A stretch of DNA of 64,000 nt from Anisodus tanguticus (GCA_034509755.1 CM067547.1:46898859-46962858); one strand, 5' to 3'. Counted from the first letter of the stretch, positions 33,803 to 46,700 are shown. The notes: generated from the letters alone by a model not told the origin. Translations and numbers: made by a program.

Positions 33803-36800
33803 ATGGCTGCTGATGGTGCATTGTCTTTCTCGGTGGCGTCTGTGGTGGAAGATGTTCTTCAGCAGCATGGTAACAGATCAAGAAATCTTGATTTGGATGC
33901 CCGTCGAGCAGAGGAAGCAGGTAATTAATTTTCTAATGATCCTTTGTGTTAAATTGCCATTTAGCAGAATTTTATTTTTTTAGGTCCTGCATTTTGTTGC
34001 TGATTGAAGTGTTTGGCAGTGACGCGACCAGAAATTCTAACAAGGGGATTAAAATGAATGATAGTGTCACGACTCAGATTTGAACCTACAATAAAGAGCA
34101 TATTTTGAGCTACTTTCTAATGCTAATTTGTGTTAATGGCCAATTTGTAATTCATTTTTTGGGTCCTGCATTTGTTACGGCTTGAAGTATTTCAACCTTG
34201 GCGGAATCAGAAGTTCTAATTAGGGGATTAGGAAAATGATCACGACTTGGATTTGAATCTATGACCTAAATCATCTTTTGAGCTACCTTTACTACTATAC
34301 TAGACGTTTTCTTTGTGTTAAGGAGATTCAACAATTTATAGATAAATCATAAAGAAAAATTTGCCATATGTACAGTGTAATTTCCAGCAGAAGAGATTAT
34401 ATAGCTCCACCCTGTTTCAGTTGGAGATTCATTGTTACTGGCAGTGGCGGAGCTACCTTAGGCTAAGGGATATATATACTATTATGATGAATTCACTTAG
34501 CTTCTTCGTGTATTTACTTCTTTATATTTTGACACCAGCTGGCCTGTTTATGTACTCAGTCAGCTCATTGTTGAATAGATTAAGAAAAGCATGAGTTTGA
34601 AATTGATTAATGTTGTTATTGTTGCAAACCTGAAATAAATAACAAAGTGGCTTATATTTAATAGCTTACGGTTTTAGATTGAAATGGTTCACACAACACA
34701 CTATTCAGCAGCCTAGTCTGTGTGGCATTATATTGACTGCTTTTTTCCTACTGTATGAGGAATGACATTGAAAGAACTTATCTTTGATTTGTAGCAACAA
34801 GGAGGTATGAAGCAGCAGCGTGGCTGAGAAAGGTGGTGGGATTTGTGGGAGCGAAGGATTTACCAGCTGAGCCTTCCGAGGAAGACTTCAGGCTTGGCTT
34901 AAGGAGCGGAATAATTCTTTGCAATGTACTTAATAAAATGCAGCCTGGAGCTGTGCCCAAGGTAAAATATAATCCAAACCCCCCCACCCACCCCACTCCA
35001 ACCCATGAATCAAAATAGTTCCGTAAGTATGCACTAAACAGTTTTGGTCCCTTAAGTTCGCCAAAAGTTTTAACACTTTTAGTTCTCCATCAAATACTTA
35101 ACAATTTATGTTCGTTAGATCTAATGCAAATAGTGGGAAAATAGACTTAACCATAAACACCAAAAAAGTTTCATCAAATTCTAAAATATGCAACACAGAA
35201 AAATGCACTAGACACTAAAAAAGATATTAAAAAATATAGCAGAAAATACACTTAAAACAACCACACCTGACTCTAGAAATAAATCAAAAATAGCAAAAAC
35301 TACAAAGATTGTACCTCTAAATGTGAGTTCCCGCTAATTTCCTTTTTCCCCGTAGTTTCCGTAAAATCTAATAGACTTAGTTCGGTAAATATTTGACAGA
35401 GACTAAATTGTTATCTTTTGACAAACTTAAACGACCAAAACTGTTATGTGCACACTTAAGGGACTATTTTGAACGGACCATCAAACATACGGGACTATTT
35501 TTGTCATTTTCTCACCCCAAATTAGTTGGGATCGTCTATATGAATCCTCTGTGTCATTCAACTCGATTTATGCGAAGAAAATCTTCACACTGGCCTCCTG
35601 TTTGTTGGACTTTGAATTGTTATCTTTCTACCTTCAAAAACTGACCTTAATCAACAATCTCAGGTTGTTGAAAGTCCGGTTGACTCTGCACTTATTCCTG
35701 ATGGAGCAGCCTTGTCGGCATACCAGTACTTTGAGAATGTCCGTAATTTTTTGGTTGCTGCGCAAGAGTTGGGGATTCCTTCTTTTGAGGCATCTGATTT
35801 GGAACAGGTAAGGGCAATGCTTTATATGTGAGCCAAATAGCCAAAATAACCTATTACTCATAGTAGTGTAAGGACTGTTACCCGTTTAATGAAATATTGG
35901 TACATCTTGTAGAAATTTTACATAGTTGTTGACTCTTAGTGGTGGTGCATTGTCATTCTCACGGCTATGAATTAGATTTGCTGCTCAATATGGAGTCACC
36001 TTCACTGATAAAGCTGCATTTCTTTTATAATTATCAGGGTGGAAAATCGTCAAGGGTTGTCAACTGTGTTTTGGGACTTAAAGACTACAGTGAGTGGAAG
36101 AAGACAGGTAGGACTGGAGTCTGGAAATTTGGTGGAAATGTAAAATCCACAACATCAGCAAAACAATTTGTGCGCAAAAATTCTGAGCCATTCTCAAGTT
36201 CTATGTCAAGGAGTATGTCAATGAACGAGAAATCTATGAATGGTGAAATGGTAGGTAGACACTGCTTGACTAAAGTAGGCACCAATTACGGATCAATGGC
36301 ATGATTTATTAATTAAATCTTCCATTTTACAGTCTAGCTCTTCCTTAAGCAACCTTGTTCGTGCAATTCTGATTGATAAGAAGCCTGAAGAAGTTCCCAA
36401 TGTAAGTTGGAATGCAGCAAATTTCTTACCGTATTCAGATAAATATCCCTTCTAGGTTCTTGTAGCTGCATAAGAAACTCTTGTCCAAGCCTCAATTTTC
36501 TTGCTCCTGCATCATTTTAAAGAGAGTTACTTTGGCCAAAGTAGAGAGAGGAACCAAATTATAAGGTGAACTTAAAATTTGTAGGAAAGAAGTAAACACG
36601 GACCACGGTAAACTTTTATCAAGTCAGTTGCCACTATATTGCGTTGTATTTTGGTATTTAGTGCCATTGTTCTAAGATACAACAATGTTGTACTTGTTGC
36701 AGCTTGTGGAGTCGGTGCTGAATAAGGTAGTTGAGGAGTTCGAGCAGCGCATTGCAATCCAAATTCAACTGGTAATTAAGCTTAATTGAACTTAAGTTTA

Positions 36801-39800
36801 ATTGAGTTCAACTTGTAATTGCTCATATTGATAGCTTATATCTAAAACTTGGTAGTCATAATTGATTGTTTCTTTGTATCTCTCTCTCTCTTTCTCTATT
36901 TAGGTGCCACACTTGTATAAAAACATTTTTGTTGGATTCCGTAATTTTATGCCTTTTGACTATATCTCGTGTTCCACCAAAATATCACATATAGCGGCTT
37001 CTCCACCTTTTTTGAATTTATTTTCACCCTTCGTATTCTTCTCTGTCACTGCATTTTGACAAACCTTCCATCAGAACAAAGCAACTCCAAAGGATTCAAC
37101 AGTTTCCTGTGGTAACAAATTCCTTCAGAGACATTCTTCGGCCAACACAAAGGTAATGCCTCTCATTTTTGCAAATCACTAGTTCATCAATCATAAAGGT
37201 ATCAGTTCTTAGGGTCACTCATACTTGTGTGTTATTTGTTCTTGTTCTCTTTCTCAATTAGGTTGACCAAAGAACCATAACACTAGTGAAAGAAGAGAAT
37301 CACATCGTCAACGAGGAACTTAAAAGAAGACACATGATACAGAACACAATTGTTGACCAACAGCAAAGAGACATCAAGGTAAAAATCGAAGCCCTTTGAC
37401 CATGAGAATTATTCACTTTTTTCCGGAATAATTTTCACTTTATTTCAAAATCATTGTTTGGTTATAAAATCTTCAAATCCAACTTGGAGTTGATATCAAA
37501 TTTGGAGAAGTGCTCCAAACTGTTTTCTAACTCCATCTCATAAATTCAAAATAAAGTGTTCTCTTATCTCCTTTTGCAAAAAATATAACCAAACACAACT
37601 CCATCATCAATTCCAATTTCATAAATTCCAAATAAAGTGAAAAATATTTGGAATCTACAACAAACGCCTTAGATTTTCCACCTATATTTTGTGAACAATA
37701 ATGTTCCACTGCAGGACCTGAAGCAAACTCTTTTGACTACAAAAGCGGGTATGCAGTTCATGCAAATGAAGTTTCATGAGGAAATGCACAATATTGGTAG
37801 GTTAATGCACTTGACAACTGTTTCTTTTTTTTCCTTTCTTTTCTGTTGTTGCCTATGTGTTTCTCTAGGAGTGGAAAACTAGCGGGTCGGATTGGATATG
37901 AGTGGGTCAAACGGGTTAATAAAGCGGATGAAATATCCGACCCACCCATATTTAATATGGATAAAAAAAGGTTATCCATATTCCATGGCTTCAGGAATAG
38001 TCAAGTGAGAATACAAACTAAAAAACAAAATAAGCTTTAGACTCCCAGAAAGCAAAAATTCAATGAAAAATAACAAGCAGACAAATGGGTATTGATAATA
38101 TGGATATCCATGTTATCCATTTTTTTAGTGGATCCATGTTTGGTCCATTTTTAAAAAACCGGTTATCCAACCCATATCTAATGGGTCGGATTGGATGGTT
38201 ATTTGTTTTTTTTAACCATTTATCCAGTCTTATTTCTTTGTGGAAATTCCTTGAGCTGAGTTTGCTTCCATTTTGTAATATCCTTGCATTATAGGCATGC
38301 ACATACATGGCCTAGCACATGCAGCTTCTGGTTATCATAGAGTTCTTGAAGAAAATCGCAAGCTTTACAATCAAGTGCAAGACCTTAAAGGTATCTTTCT
38401 CGTAAAGTCCCATTTGGACTATCTTCATTCTTGTACATGTCTTGAGTTGTTTGTTTGTGCTCCCGTTCAGGAAGCATAAGAGTATATTGTCGAGTAAGAC
38501 CTTTTTTGCCCGGGCAATCAAGTTATATCAGCAATGTGGATCATATAGACGATGGTAGCATTACAATAGGTGTTCCATCAAAGAACGGGAAAGGACGCAA
38601 GTCTTTCAACTTTAATAAAGTATTTGGACCCTCCGCAACTCAAGGTTTGTTTTTTATTCTTCATTTTTTTTCTCAAGGTTGGTTAGTGCATTCTTAAAAT
38701 GGCATCTAAACTTTGATTTTAGCATATCTTAGCTCTCTCCCTGGCTTATTTTCTTTTCTATTTTTGGTTCACATTTCACATTTCTCTACTATTTTTGTGC
38801 GGCAGGGGAGGTGTTTTCGGACACTCAACAATTGATTAGATCAGTTCTGGATGGGTACAATGTGTGCATTTTTGCTTATGGACAAACTGGATCAGGAAAA
38901 ACCTTCACAATGGTTAGAAAAAAATAATTTCATGTGTACAATTATAATCATATTTCCCCTCTTTTACGTGCTAAGAAGTTGTAAATTTATATTCAGTCGG
39001 GGCCTAAGGATCTCACAGAACAAAGCCGAGGGGTGAACTACAGGGCGTTAGGCGATTTATTCCTTCTTGCAGAGCAAAGAAAGGACACCTTCCTCTATGA
39101 TGTGTCTGTGCAAATGATTGAGATATATAACGAGCAAGTTCGGGATCTCCTTGTTTCTGATGGTGTACACAAAAGATATCCTTCACAATTGCTTTGACTT
39201 ACATTTTTAGATCTTTGAAGCTTTTCCAAACTTGACTATATAATATTTACACCCAATAACTTTCTTATATTGAGTCCCTAATATATTACTAACTTTTCAA
39301 TATGGTAAGCTGTAGAATTATTATTAGTCCACTTTTCAATCTTAAACTTCCCGTCTTCCTTAACCTATTATTACATTAGAAATTCGTAGTGCTTCTCAAG
39401 GACTATCAGTACCAGATGCAAGCCTGGTTCGTGTGACTGCAACTTCCGATGTCATTGATTTGATGAATCTTGGGCAAAAAAATCGTGCAGTAAGTGCAAC
39501 AGCGCTCAATGACCGCAGTAGCCGCTCTCACAGGTATGAATGGATATCCCATCTTTCTTTGTTTACTTTCTAGTACTTTGCAAGAACTTCTAGTGAAAAT
39601 GAGAACTCTATCTTGTTTCGGACCTGCAGTTGCCTAACTGTTCATGTCCAAGGAAGAGACTTGACTTCTGGAGCTATTCTTCGCGGCTGTATGCATTTGG
39701 TTGATCTTGCTGGAAGTGAGAGAGTAGACAAATCTGAAGTGACGGGAGATAGACTTAAAGAGGCACAACATATTAACAAGTCTCTCTCAGCTTTAGGTGA

Positions 39801-41508
39801 TGTAATCTCTGCCCTGGCCCAAAAGAATGCACATGTACCATATCGTAACAGCAAACTTACACAACTACTCCAAGACTCACTAGGTAAGGGCATACGTTAA
39901 CTCATCAAGCTTGTATCTTCTGAGATTCTCTTCTTTCTGTTAAGTAAAAATATGGTTTTGGGATGTGATTCTTTTTAGGTGGGCAAGCCAAAACATTGAT
40001 GTTTGTTCACGTAAGTCCTGAACCCGATGCCATAGGAGAAACAATTAGCACGCTTAAATTTGCAGAACGTGTTTCTACTGTTGAACTTGGTGCTGCCCGA
40101 GTAAATAAAGATACTACAGATGTCAAAGAGCTCAAAGAACAGGTATAACATTTCGCTCCCCCCTTCCCGCATTATAACCTTCTTTCTTGTTAAAGCACGA
40201 GTTCTTAGCCTATGTATATATTCTCAAGTATGATTACTTTTTATCAGATTGCTAGTCTTAAAGCTGCCTTGGCAAGAAAAGAAACGGAATCGGTCTCCAT
40301 GAGTCATAAGGTAACTAGCAGTCCATGTGGGTTGCAGTCATCACCTTTTCAATCTAATCTACAAGGGAGAGAAATGTTGGCGGATTCAAACATACAGAGG
40401 AGACCAATGGAGGATGTAGGCAACAGAGAGGTAAAATCTCTACAACCGAGTTTTTTTTCCTTCTACAACCGAGTTGAGTTCAATAATTTTAGGATAAAAT
40501 TGCGGACCCCTTCCCGTTTAGCAGAAGAATATTTTACTGAAGTCTAGTACAGTAATAGTACTTCCATGGTGCTCTTCATATTAATAAGAATCTGAATTAC
40601 TTCGTGAAAAGTATCTGAATCCATGAATGTTTTGTGGTGTTCTCACTATATAGTTATATAGTAAATATGGGAATACAAGGAAGTAGCTCCTAAAGATTCT
40701 TATAAGCCTCCATCTTGATACATGAAGTCATCATCATGATTTAACATATTCTAATTTGCTTTAAGTTGCAGGTCTCTAGTAATTCTGCATTCAGACAAAA
40801 GAGACAAAGCTTTGATCTTGATGAGTTATTAGGAAATTCCTCTCCCTGGCCACCTGTCAGCAGTCCTTCCGAAAACTACGTAGAAGATGATAATAACATG
40901 AGCTCAGGTGAGTGGGTAGACAAGGTCATGGTGAACAAACAGGACGCTGCTGGTGGAGTTGGAAACTTGTTTGGATGTTTGGAATTCGAAAAAGGCAATG
41001 GTTCTGATGTACTTTATGAGAAATATCTTTCGGATTCATCTAAAGTATACCAAGAAAAATCAAGTAGTCTTTTCCAAATGAGCAACCACTTTGACATCAC
41101 TACTACTGAAGATTTAGATGAGTTTGATGCCACTACCAGTGATTCATCTGAGCCAGATTTGCTTTGGCAATTCAATAATTCAAAAGTTAACACTTTCCCT
41201 AGTAGTGGGAATGGCTCAAAGATACAAAGACCAAGTACAAAGCCGGGAAAGAGCCCAGAATCAAGGTTACTCCTAATCCCGGTCACTTTGGTTTATTTGC
41301 ATCTCAAAAGTAACATGCTTGTTAATAGAACAGTAAATGAAATAGCAATCTTTTAATAACCATTTTGTTCACTGCTTGTTTTAGGAATATGGTTCATAAA
41401 GCAGGGCCTCCGCTATCACGACAGACAAGTGGAATTGGGCATAATCAGAGGAATGGAAGGCAGGCCATGACTGCTGAAATGAAGCGAAAAGTTGGAAGCA
41501 GGAAGTAG
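33803..41508 (+). CDS. KIN-14I: Kinesin-14 motor protein with calponin-homology domain (KIN-14I-like), 19 exons, 996 aa
   Basis: C-kinesin expected to bind microtubules through its motor and actin through its CH domain. Exons: 33803-33920, 34795-34961, 35664-35807, 36038-36250, 36333-36401, 36703-36771, 37075-37152, 37262-37378, 37715-37796, 38295-38390, 38471-38644, 38806-38912, 38997-39175, 39375-39533, 39630-39883, 39979-40142, 40248-40430, 40772-41265, 41385-41508. They sum to 2991 nt in one frame. CH domain about residues 45-160 (EAAAWLRKVVGF, LRSGIILCNVLNK, AYQYFENVRNFL). Coiled coil about 280-385. Motor about 385-725: entry SIRVYCRVRPF, P-loop GQTGSGKT 468-475, switch I NDRSSRSH 583-590, switch II DLAGSE 616-621. 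The tail is serine-rich and ends in a basic MKRKVGSRK. Intron 13 is AT-AC; the others are GT-AG. The ATG at 33803 opens the family-like MAADGALSFSVASVVEDVL. Which KIN-14 paralogue it is comes from recalled similarity to Arabidopsis KIN-14I/J. Confidence 0.93.
33950..34320 (+). repeat. Diverged tandem duplication in kinesin intron 1
   Basis: Two direct copies (about 33980-34140 and 34160-34320) share GGTCCTGCATTTtGTT, AGAAnTTCTAAnnAGGGGATTA and GATTTGAAnCTA, then ATcTTTTGAGCTAC. The GATTTGAACCTA block resembles a Pol III B box, so the unit may be an old SINE that was duplicated. Confidence 0.45.
35011..35471. repeat. Inverted-repeat (MITE-like) element in kinesin intron 2
   Basis: About 58 bp at each end are imperfect inverted complements: CAAAATAGTTCCGTAAGTAT and CAGTTTTGGTCCCTTAAGTT at the left, their complements at the right (ending GGGACTATTTTG). 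Long terminal inverted repeats and an AT-rich interior without coding capacity fit a non-autonomous element. Target-site duplication not resolved. Confidence 0.6.
37424..37653. repeat. Foldback MITE in kinesin intron 8
   Basis: Left arm GGAATAATTTTCACTTTATT and the right arm (complement of AAATAAAGTGAAAAATATTT) pair almost fully. A second inner pair is TTTGGTTATAAA with TATAACCAAA. A non-coding, AT-rich hairpin-forming insertion, removed with the intron. Confidence 0.55.
37868..38225. mobile_element. hAT-type MITE-like insertion in kinesin intron 9
   Basis: Starts AGTGGAAAACTAGCGGGTCG, similar to the terminus of plant hAT MITEs. It contains GGGTCGGATTGGAT twice in direct orientation (37882 and about 38184) and many ATCCATAT/ATATGGAT inverted blocks. 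The right terminus is not clear, so the end is approximate. Confidence 0.4.
39176..39374 (+). other. U12-type AT-AC intron (kinesin intron 13)
   Basis: The exon before ends AAAAG, and the intron opens ATATCCTTC, the near-invariant U12 5' splice site. TTCCTTAAC at 39356-39364 is an exact match to the U12 branch-site consensus. The intron ends TTATTAC about 11-12 nt after the branch adenosine. Splicing here restores the frame across AAA AG|A TTA GAA (Lys-Arg-Leu-Glu). No GT-AG alternative keeps the frame with this protein context. It interrupts the motor domain just after DLLVSDGVHK. Confidence 0.9.
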
Positions 41509-42953
41509 GAAATGAGTTTCGAATTCTTTTATTATCATTCGGATTTTTTTTGGTTATTATTTTGGGGAGTGAATGAGAGTGGTTTTGCATTATTTTTTTT
41601 TACATATTTCTTCTTCAAAGTTTGTATTTTTACTTGTGCAAATGAGGCAATAATTCCAGTTGCTTGTAAGTTTTGTATTGTTGGAGTCGTAAGAGTTTGT
41701 AAAGTTTTCTTGTTGGATAGCGTTGTAGGTAGCAGAATGTGAAGATCCTCGAACGCTATTGTTTCATTTGATAGTCTGTGGCAATTTTGAGGATTTGACT
41801 TTGTCAATTTTGCACATATATACAATTAAAGAGTGAGCATTGAGAATATTTCTTCAGTTTTCATCTATTATATCCGAATGATGTTATTTTTGTTCCTTTT
41901 AGTTCCTATATTGTTCGGACTCTTCAAAAATGCAGTTGTACCCATGTCAGATACTCCAAAAATGAACTATTTTTGGAGGATCTGACACGCACTCGTCAAC
42001 ATTTTTGAAGAATCTGAGCAACATAGTCTTTTACTTGCCTTCATACAGCTGACTATAGAAAGAGATGATGGAACTCAGTGGAATATAAGCAGGGACCATG
42101 AAACCTTTTTGGCATGGCACAAAAAAGGGGGAAAAAGTACTAGTAAATATAGAGAGACCAGTGAAGTACTTTTGTCTTCAGTGTAATAATTTGTAACTAA
42201 GAGCATGCAAACTTTCATCAGTTAATGTCCCTGCATTTAATTCATATGAGTACTATTTTACAAGGTAGTACTCCTTATGTCCCATTTCACATTTTATATG
42301 ATGGTGTTTGGCTAAACTAGTGATTCCTTCCAATTAAAGATACTTTTTAGTTTACAGTTTTTGTAAATAACTTTAAGGACATTTCAATCATGTAAAGTAA
42401 AAGAAATGATTATCAACACTTCTTTTACCAAACAAATTGATTGTCTATTGTTAACTGAACTTCTATCCAAACACATAGTAACTTATTTATAAAATCAGCT
42501 TCAGACACTTAAAAATGTTCACAAACTTGATGTTTATCAGATACTTTCAACCAGCTAACACAAACGGGTTTTAATCAGCCTTTGGGGGAAGAATAATTGT
42601 CATTTTTAGAAACTAGTCTAAAAAAGTTTACTATCATCGTAAAAGATATTTAAACTATCAAGTCATTTATAAGGTAATTATAGGTAAACTTCTATGTTCA
42701 ACTATACTCATAGTATAAAACATCTTACATTGTAAATGTTTATAACTCAAAATGCAAACAGAAAAGAACCCTATTGCAAAAATGGACCTTTGCTGATGGC
42801 TAATATTCTTTTCACTGGCAGCCAATAAACTTTACAATTTAGTTTGAAAATTCTGGTAGACCCCTCTCCACCCATCTACTGGGCCAGAAGAAAAATGAAA
42901 TGACAAAGAATCCAAAGGAAATATGAAACAAACTAAGGTGCTGACAGTTAAGA
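41509..42953. other. Kinesin 3' flank and spacer between the two converging genes
   Basis: Probably holds the kinesin 3' UTR in its first 300 bp; no clear AATAAA signal was picked out. It also contains the foldback hairpin listed at 41910-42025 and a weak MITE end at about 42270 (TACTCCTTATGTCCCATTTC). No coding sequence. Confidence 0.5.
41910..42025. repeat. Short, near-perfect foldback element downstream of the kinesin gene
   Basis: Outer arms TTGTTCGGACTCTTCAAAAA and CATTTTTGAAGAATCTGAGC, followed by AACAT. An inner pair GTCAGATACTCCAAAAATG and its complement AGGATCTGAC are also present. Almost all of the 115 bp can pair into one hairpin. This is a form of a small MITE I have met in Solanaceae DNA. 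Confidence 0.6.
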
Positions 42954-43480
42954 CTTGTCTCCCTTAAAAATCTTGCCATAATGTTTTCTAATGTTGACAT
43001 GACAACATTTAAGTCACCTCAAAATTTTGAGAAATTGCAGTTTGACATCTTGAATACAAGACTTTGTGGACTAGGATTTCTATTCAATTCAATCAAATGA
43101 ATAAAAAACATTAAAAAAAAGCTTGTCTCCATTACAAATCTTGCCATAATGTTTTCTAATGTTGACATGACAACATTAATTTACCTCAAAATTTTGAGAA
43201 ATTGCAGTTTGACATCTTGAATACAAGACTTTGTGGACTAGGATTTCTATTCAATTCAATCAAATGAATAAAAAAACATTAAAAAAATTGTCTCCATTAC
43301 AAATCTTGCCATAATGCCTTCCTAATGTTTACATGACAAGATTGATTCACCTCAACAGGCAGGGTCTGCAAGTAGAGTTAACATGATACAACCTTAAAAA
43401 ATTGCAATTTGATACCTTCAGCTCAAGACTTTGTGGACTAACAACTCTTTTCAATTCAATCAAATACCAAAAAAAACGTT
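42954..43480. repeat. Three-copy tandem repeat, unit about 168 bp
   Basis: Units start at about 42954, 43122 and 43289, each with TTGTCTCC, AATCTTGCCATAATG, TTTGACATCTTGAATACAAG, ACTTTGTGGACTAGGATTTC and TCAATTCAATCAAAT. The first two are nearly identical and the third is diverged. They lie 3' of the polygalacturonase-like gene, which runs on the minus strand. Confidence 0.85.
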
Positions 43481-43792
43481 ATTATTTCAACAATGACAAA
43501 TCAACTGTAACACCCCTTCTTTGCTGCCTATTTTACAAATGTAAGACAAATGACTAAAAACTCAAATGAAGAAATGACAGGAAAGGAACAACTCATCTGA
43601 ATTTGCTGCACCACCAAAACTTTTCTTGTATGTGAATGAAGAAACTGACGCTGTACACAGACGACAATCAGCAATCTCAGGCCACTTTGAAAATTGTCTC
43701 ACCAGAGTTTTGATGTCAACTTGCAAAAGCACGAGACCGAAGATCCTGAATTGCATCTTATTGTATAGGTTCAATAAAATGAATTGTTTCAC

Positions 43793-46700
43793 TTACAAAA
43801 CTGCTACTTGACTGTAAGGGTGGCGTAAGAGGGTGAAGCAAGTTGAAGTAGTACTAGAAAATGAGCTCTCGAGCTCGGGACATGGTTCGGGAGACACATT
43901 TCGAGACGAACCGGATACATCAGAGCATAGCCAAGGGTTGGAAGAAATGGAAAAGGTGACGTTTGATAGACATATTGAAGTAAATGGAGATTCAGATAAT
44001 CCAGTGAAATTGCCTGCTGTGGAAACATTTGTGCCAACAATGTCCTTAAAAGTGACACCACTAACAACTGGAAGTGCAGAAGGATCAAATTTCTCGTCCG
44101 GATGAGAATCACATTGACCGGTGGCCTCGACTCCCACTTGCACATTTTTCATAACCACATCCATAACGATAATATCTTTGATATAACCACCCCTTCCTCT
44201 CGCCGTCTTCAGCTCAATCCCAAAAAAGGAATCATGCAAGTAAACATGCTCTACTAGCACATTGGAGATACCACCAGACATCTCACTACCGAAAGCCACA
44301 CCAGCGCCTGCAAAAGACTGAAGCCTAACCCCTCGAACATGGACATTAGAGGTAGGTTTCCCATAGGAAATCCCGTACTCATCCCAACCGCTTTTGAGAA
44401 CAACGGCGTCATGACCCATGCTAATGTTGCTGTTCTCAATGCAGACATGCTCCGAAGAATCTGAAAATGCACACAGTCAAACCTTTGTAACGTTGTTTGT
44501 TCCGAATTTTTTTGGTTGCTATAGTGAATGTTGTTATAAAGAACATATAATATAACATAACATGAAAGACCAGTTACACAGAAAACATGGTGAAATGTTG
44601 TTATAGAGGATGACTGTTATAGAGAGGTCTTATTTACTGTATAAGGTCTCACATTACTTGGAACAAAAGTTGCAAGTACCTCTAAATTTCTAAAACAGAA
44701 CAAACAGATGTTTCCATAATATCTGGTTTAATTATTCTCATCCATGAGCTCAAAGTAAAAATCAGAGTTAAGGCTCATGTGCGTACCTCCATATTTAAGT
44801 TAATTCATATATAAATAATTACATCAATTTATTAAAAGTCTGTTTTGATTGTACTACAGAAAGGTGTTATTGTTAGATGAGCCAAGCAGTATCACGAAAC
44901 TATCCAGTTTTTTTTTCTTTATGAGTGTCAAGAAAACTATCGAATTTTTGGTCGAAAATTGTGTTAGAAAATCAATTTGAGGGACATTCAAAAGTGCTGA
45001 CTCCGGGATATACAGTCAAACCTCTCCATAACGATATCGTTTGTCCTAGTATCTTTTGACTGTTATATCAAAAGGTTGTTACATAGAACATATAATATAA
45101 CATAACATGAAAATCGCTTCCAAAGAAAACTTGACTGTTATAGTGAAATGTTGTTATAGAGAATGGTTGTTATAGAGAGGTCTGAATGTACCACTTAAGG
45201 CAGTTCTCAGATGCTCAAACATTGTATACAAAGGTAAGAGAATTAATTTTAATTAAACCAACCTGGGACTACCCCATAGGTATATGGGGAGTTAGCCGGA
45301 GAATGAACTGTTATGTTCTGAACCACAACATTGCTGCAAATTATGAAAAATTCTAAAAATTAGAAAATTCCAGATTTATCACAAGAGAACCTTATATTGG
45401 AAAGCTTTTCTCACAGAGATAATCAACTTACCTGCAATATACCGGGTGAATATTCCAGGCCGGAGCATTCAGGAAAGTCAAGTTTGAAACTACAACATCT
45501 TTAGAGCTAACAAATTCTACTAGGTGTGGTCGAGTATAATTTAAAGAATGGGCACTGAATTGCTCCCACCATACAGAACCCTGGCCATCAACCGTTCCAT
45601 TATTACCTGCACAAGCAATAGGCGTAAGTTGGCTGCATGTATGGCCAAAAACGGAAACATCAAATATAGTAGATCAATGCAATGACGGAATTCCTGCCTG
45701 TTATCACAACATCAGTTAAATTATTTCCAAAAATCAAGCTGCGATATCTTCCATCTTGTGCTTCAATACCACGTCCATAAGACGGTAAGGCTTCAACTAT
45801 ATCCCAATGAGCATAATCCTGCATTGCAAGAACATATACTTAAATATGATATGTGCATGATCCAATGCATATGTAAAATGATTGAGACCTGAAGTTAGTC
45901 CCCAACATCATAATGCATCTACAAACATTATAATTTGATTATTAGGAGGATATTATAAATAGATTGAAGGGGAGCCTTGGAGTAACGGGTAAAGTTGCTG
46001 CCATGTGACTAGGAGGTCATGAGTTCAAGTCGTGGAAACAGCCTCTTGCAGAAATGCTACCGGTAGCGTACAATAGACTCTTGTGGTCCGGCCCCTCCCC
46101 GGACCCCGCGCATAGCGGGAGCTTACTGCACCAGGCTACCCTATTAGGAGGTTATGACAAAATATTACTCCCTCCGTCCCAATTTATGAGAAGATGTTTG
46201 ACTGGGCACGGAGTTTAAGAATGGAAGAAGGACTTTTGAAACTTGTGGCCTAAAATAAGTCAAAAATATTTGTGTGGCTAGAAATCATCTCACTGTAAAA
46301 TGGGAAATTTAAAGTAAAATGTTACTAAATATAGAAAGGTGTAATTCTTTTTTAGACAAACTAAAAAGGAAAGAGCGTTACATAAATTGGAACATTAATA
46401 TTATATTATGCAGACATACCACTTGTGATCTACCCTTCTACGGCAGAACATGTATCATCTTCCCTGTTGGAGTTACCATGAATGTAGTAAGAGTTGAATG
46501 TATTTTATAAACAGTTAAAACACATCACTTCATCACTAAGTGCTACAAGTTCTCGTGCTAATCATTTCTTTTCCAATAATTAATGCTTCGGCTATTGAAA
46601 TACAGTAGCAGCCTTTCTTTTTCATTTTATAACCGTGGTGTCCGGGTCAGCTTGCATGCACCTCTACTAATTCCACGGGATATATACTACCACCTTGTCC

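Noticed and set aside
44254..44472. Alternative minus-strand frames overlapping the GH28 last exon
   Set aside because: They are other frames of a well-supported coding exon.
45969..46040. Possible tRNA gene
   Set aside because: The tRNA-like head continues into a SINE body; the cloverleaf is not complete.
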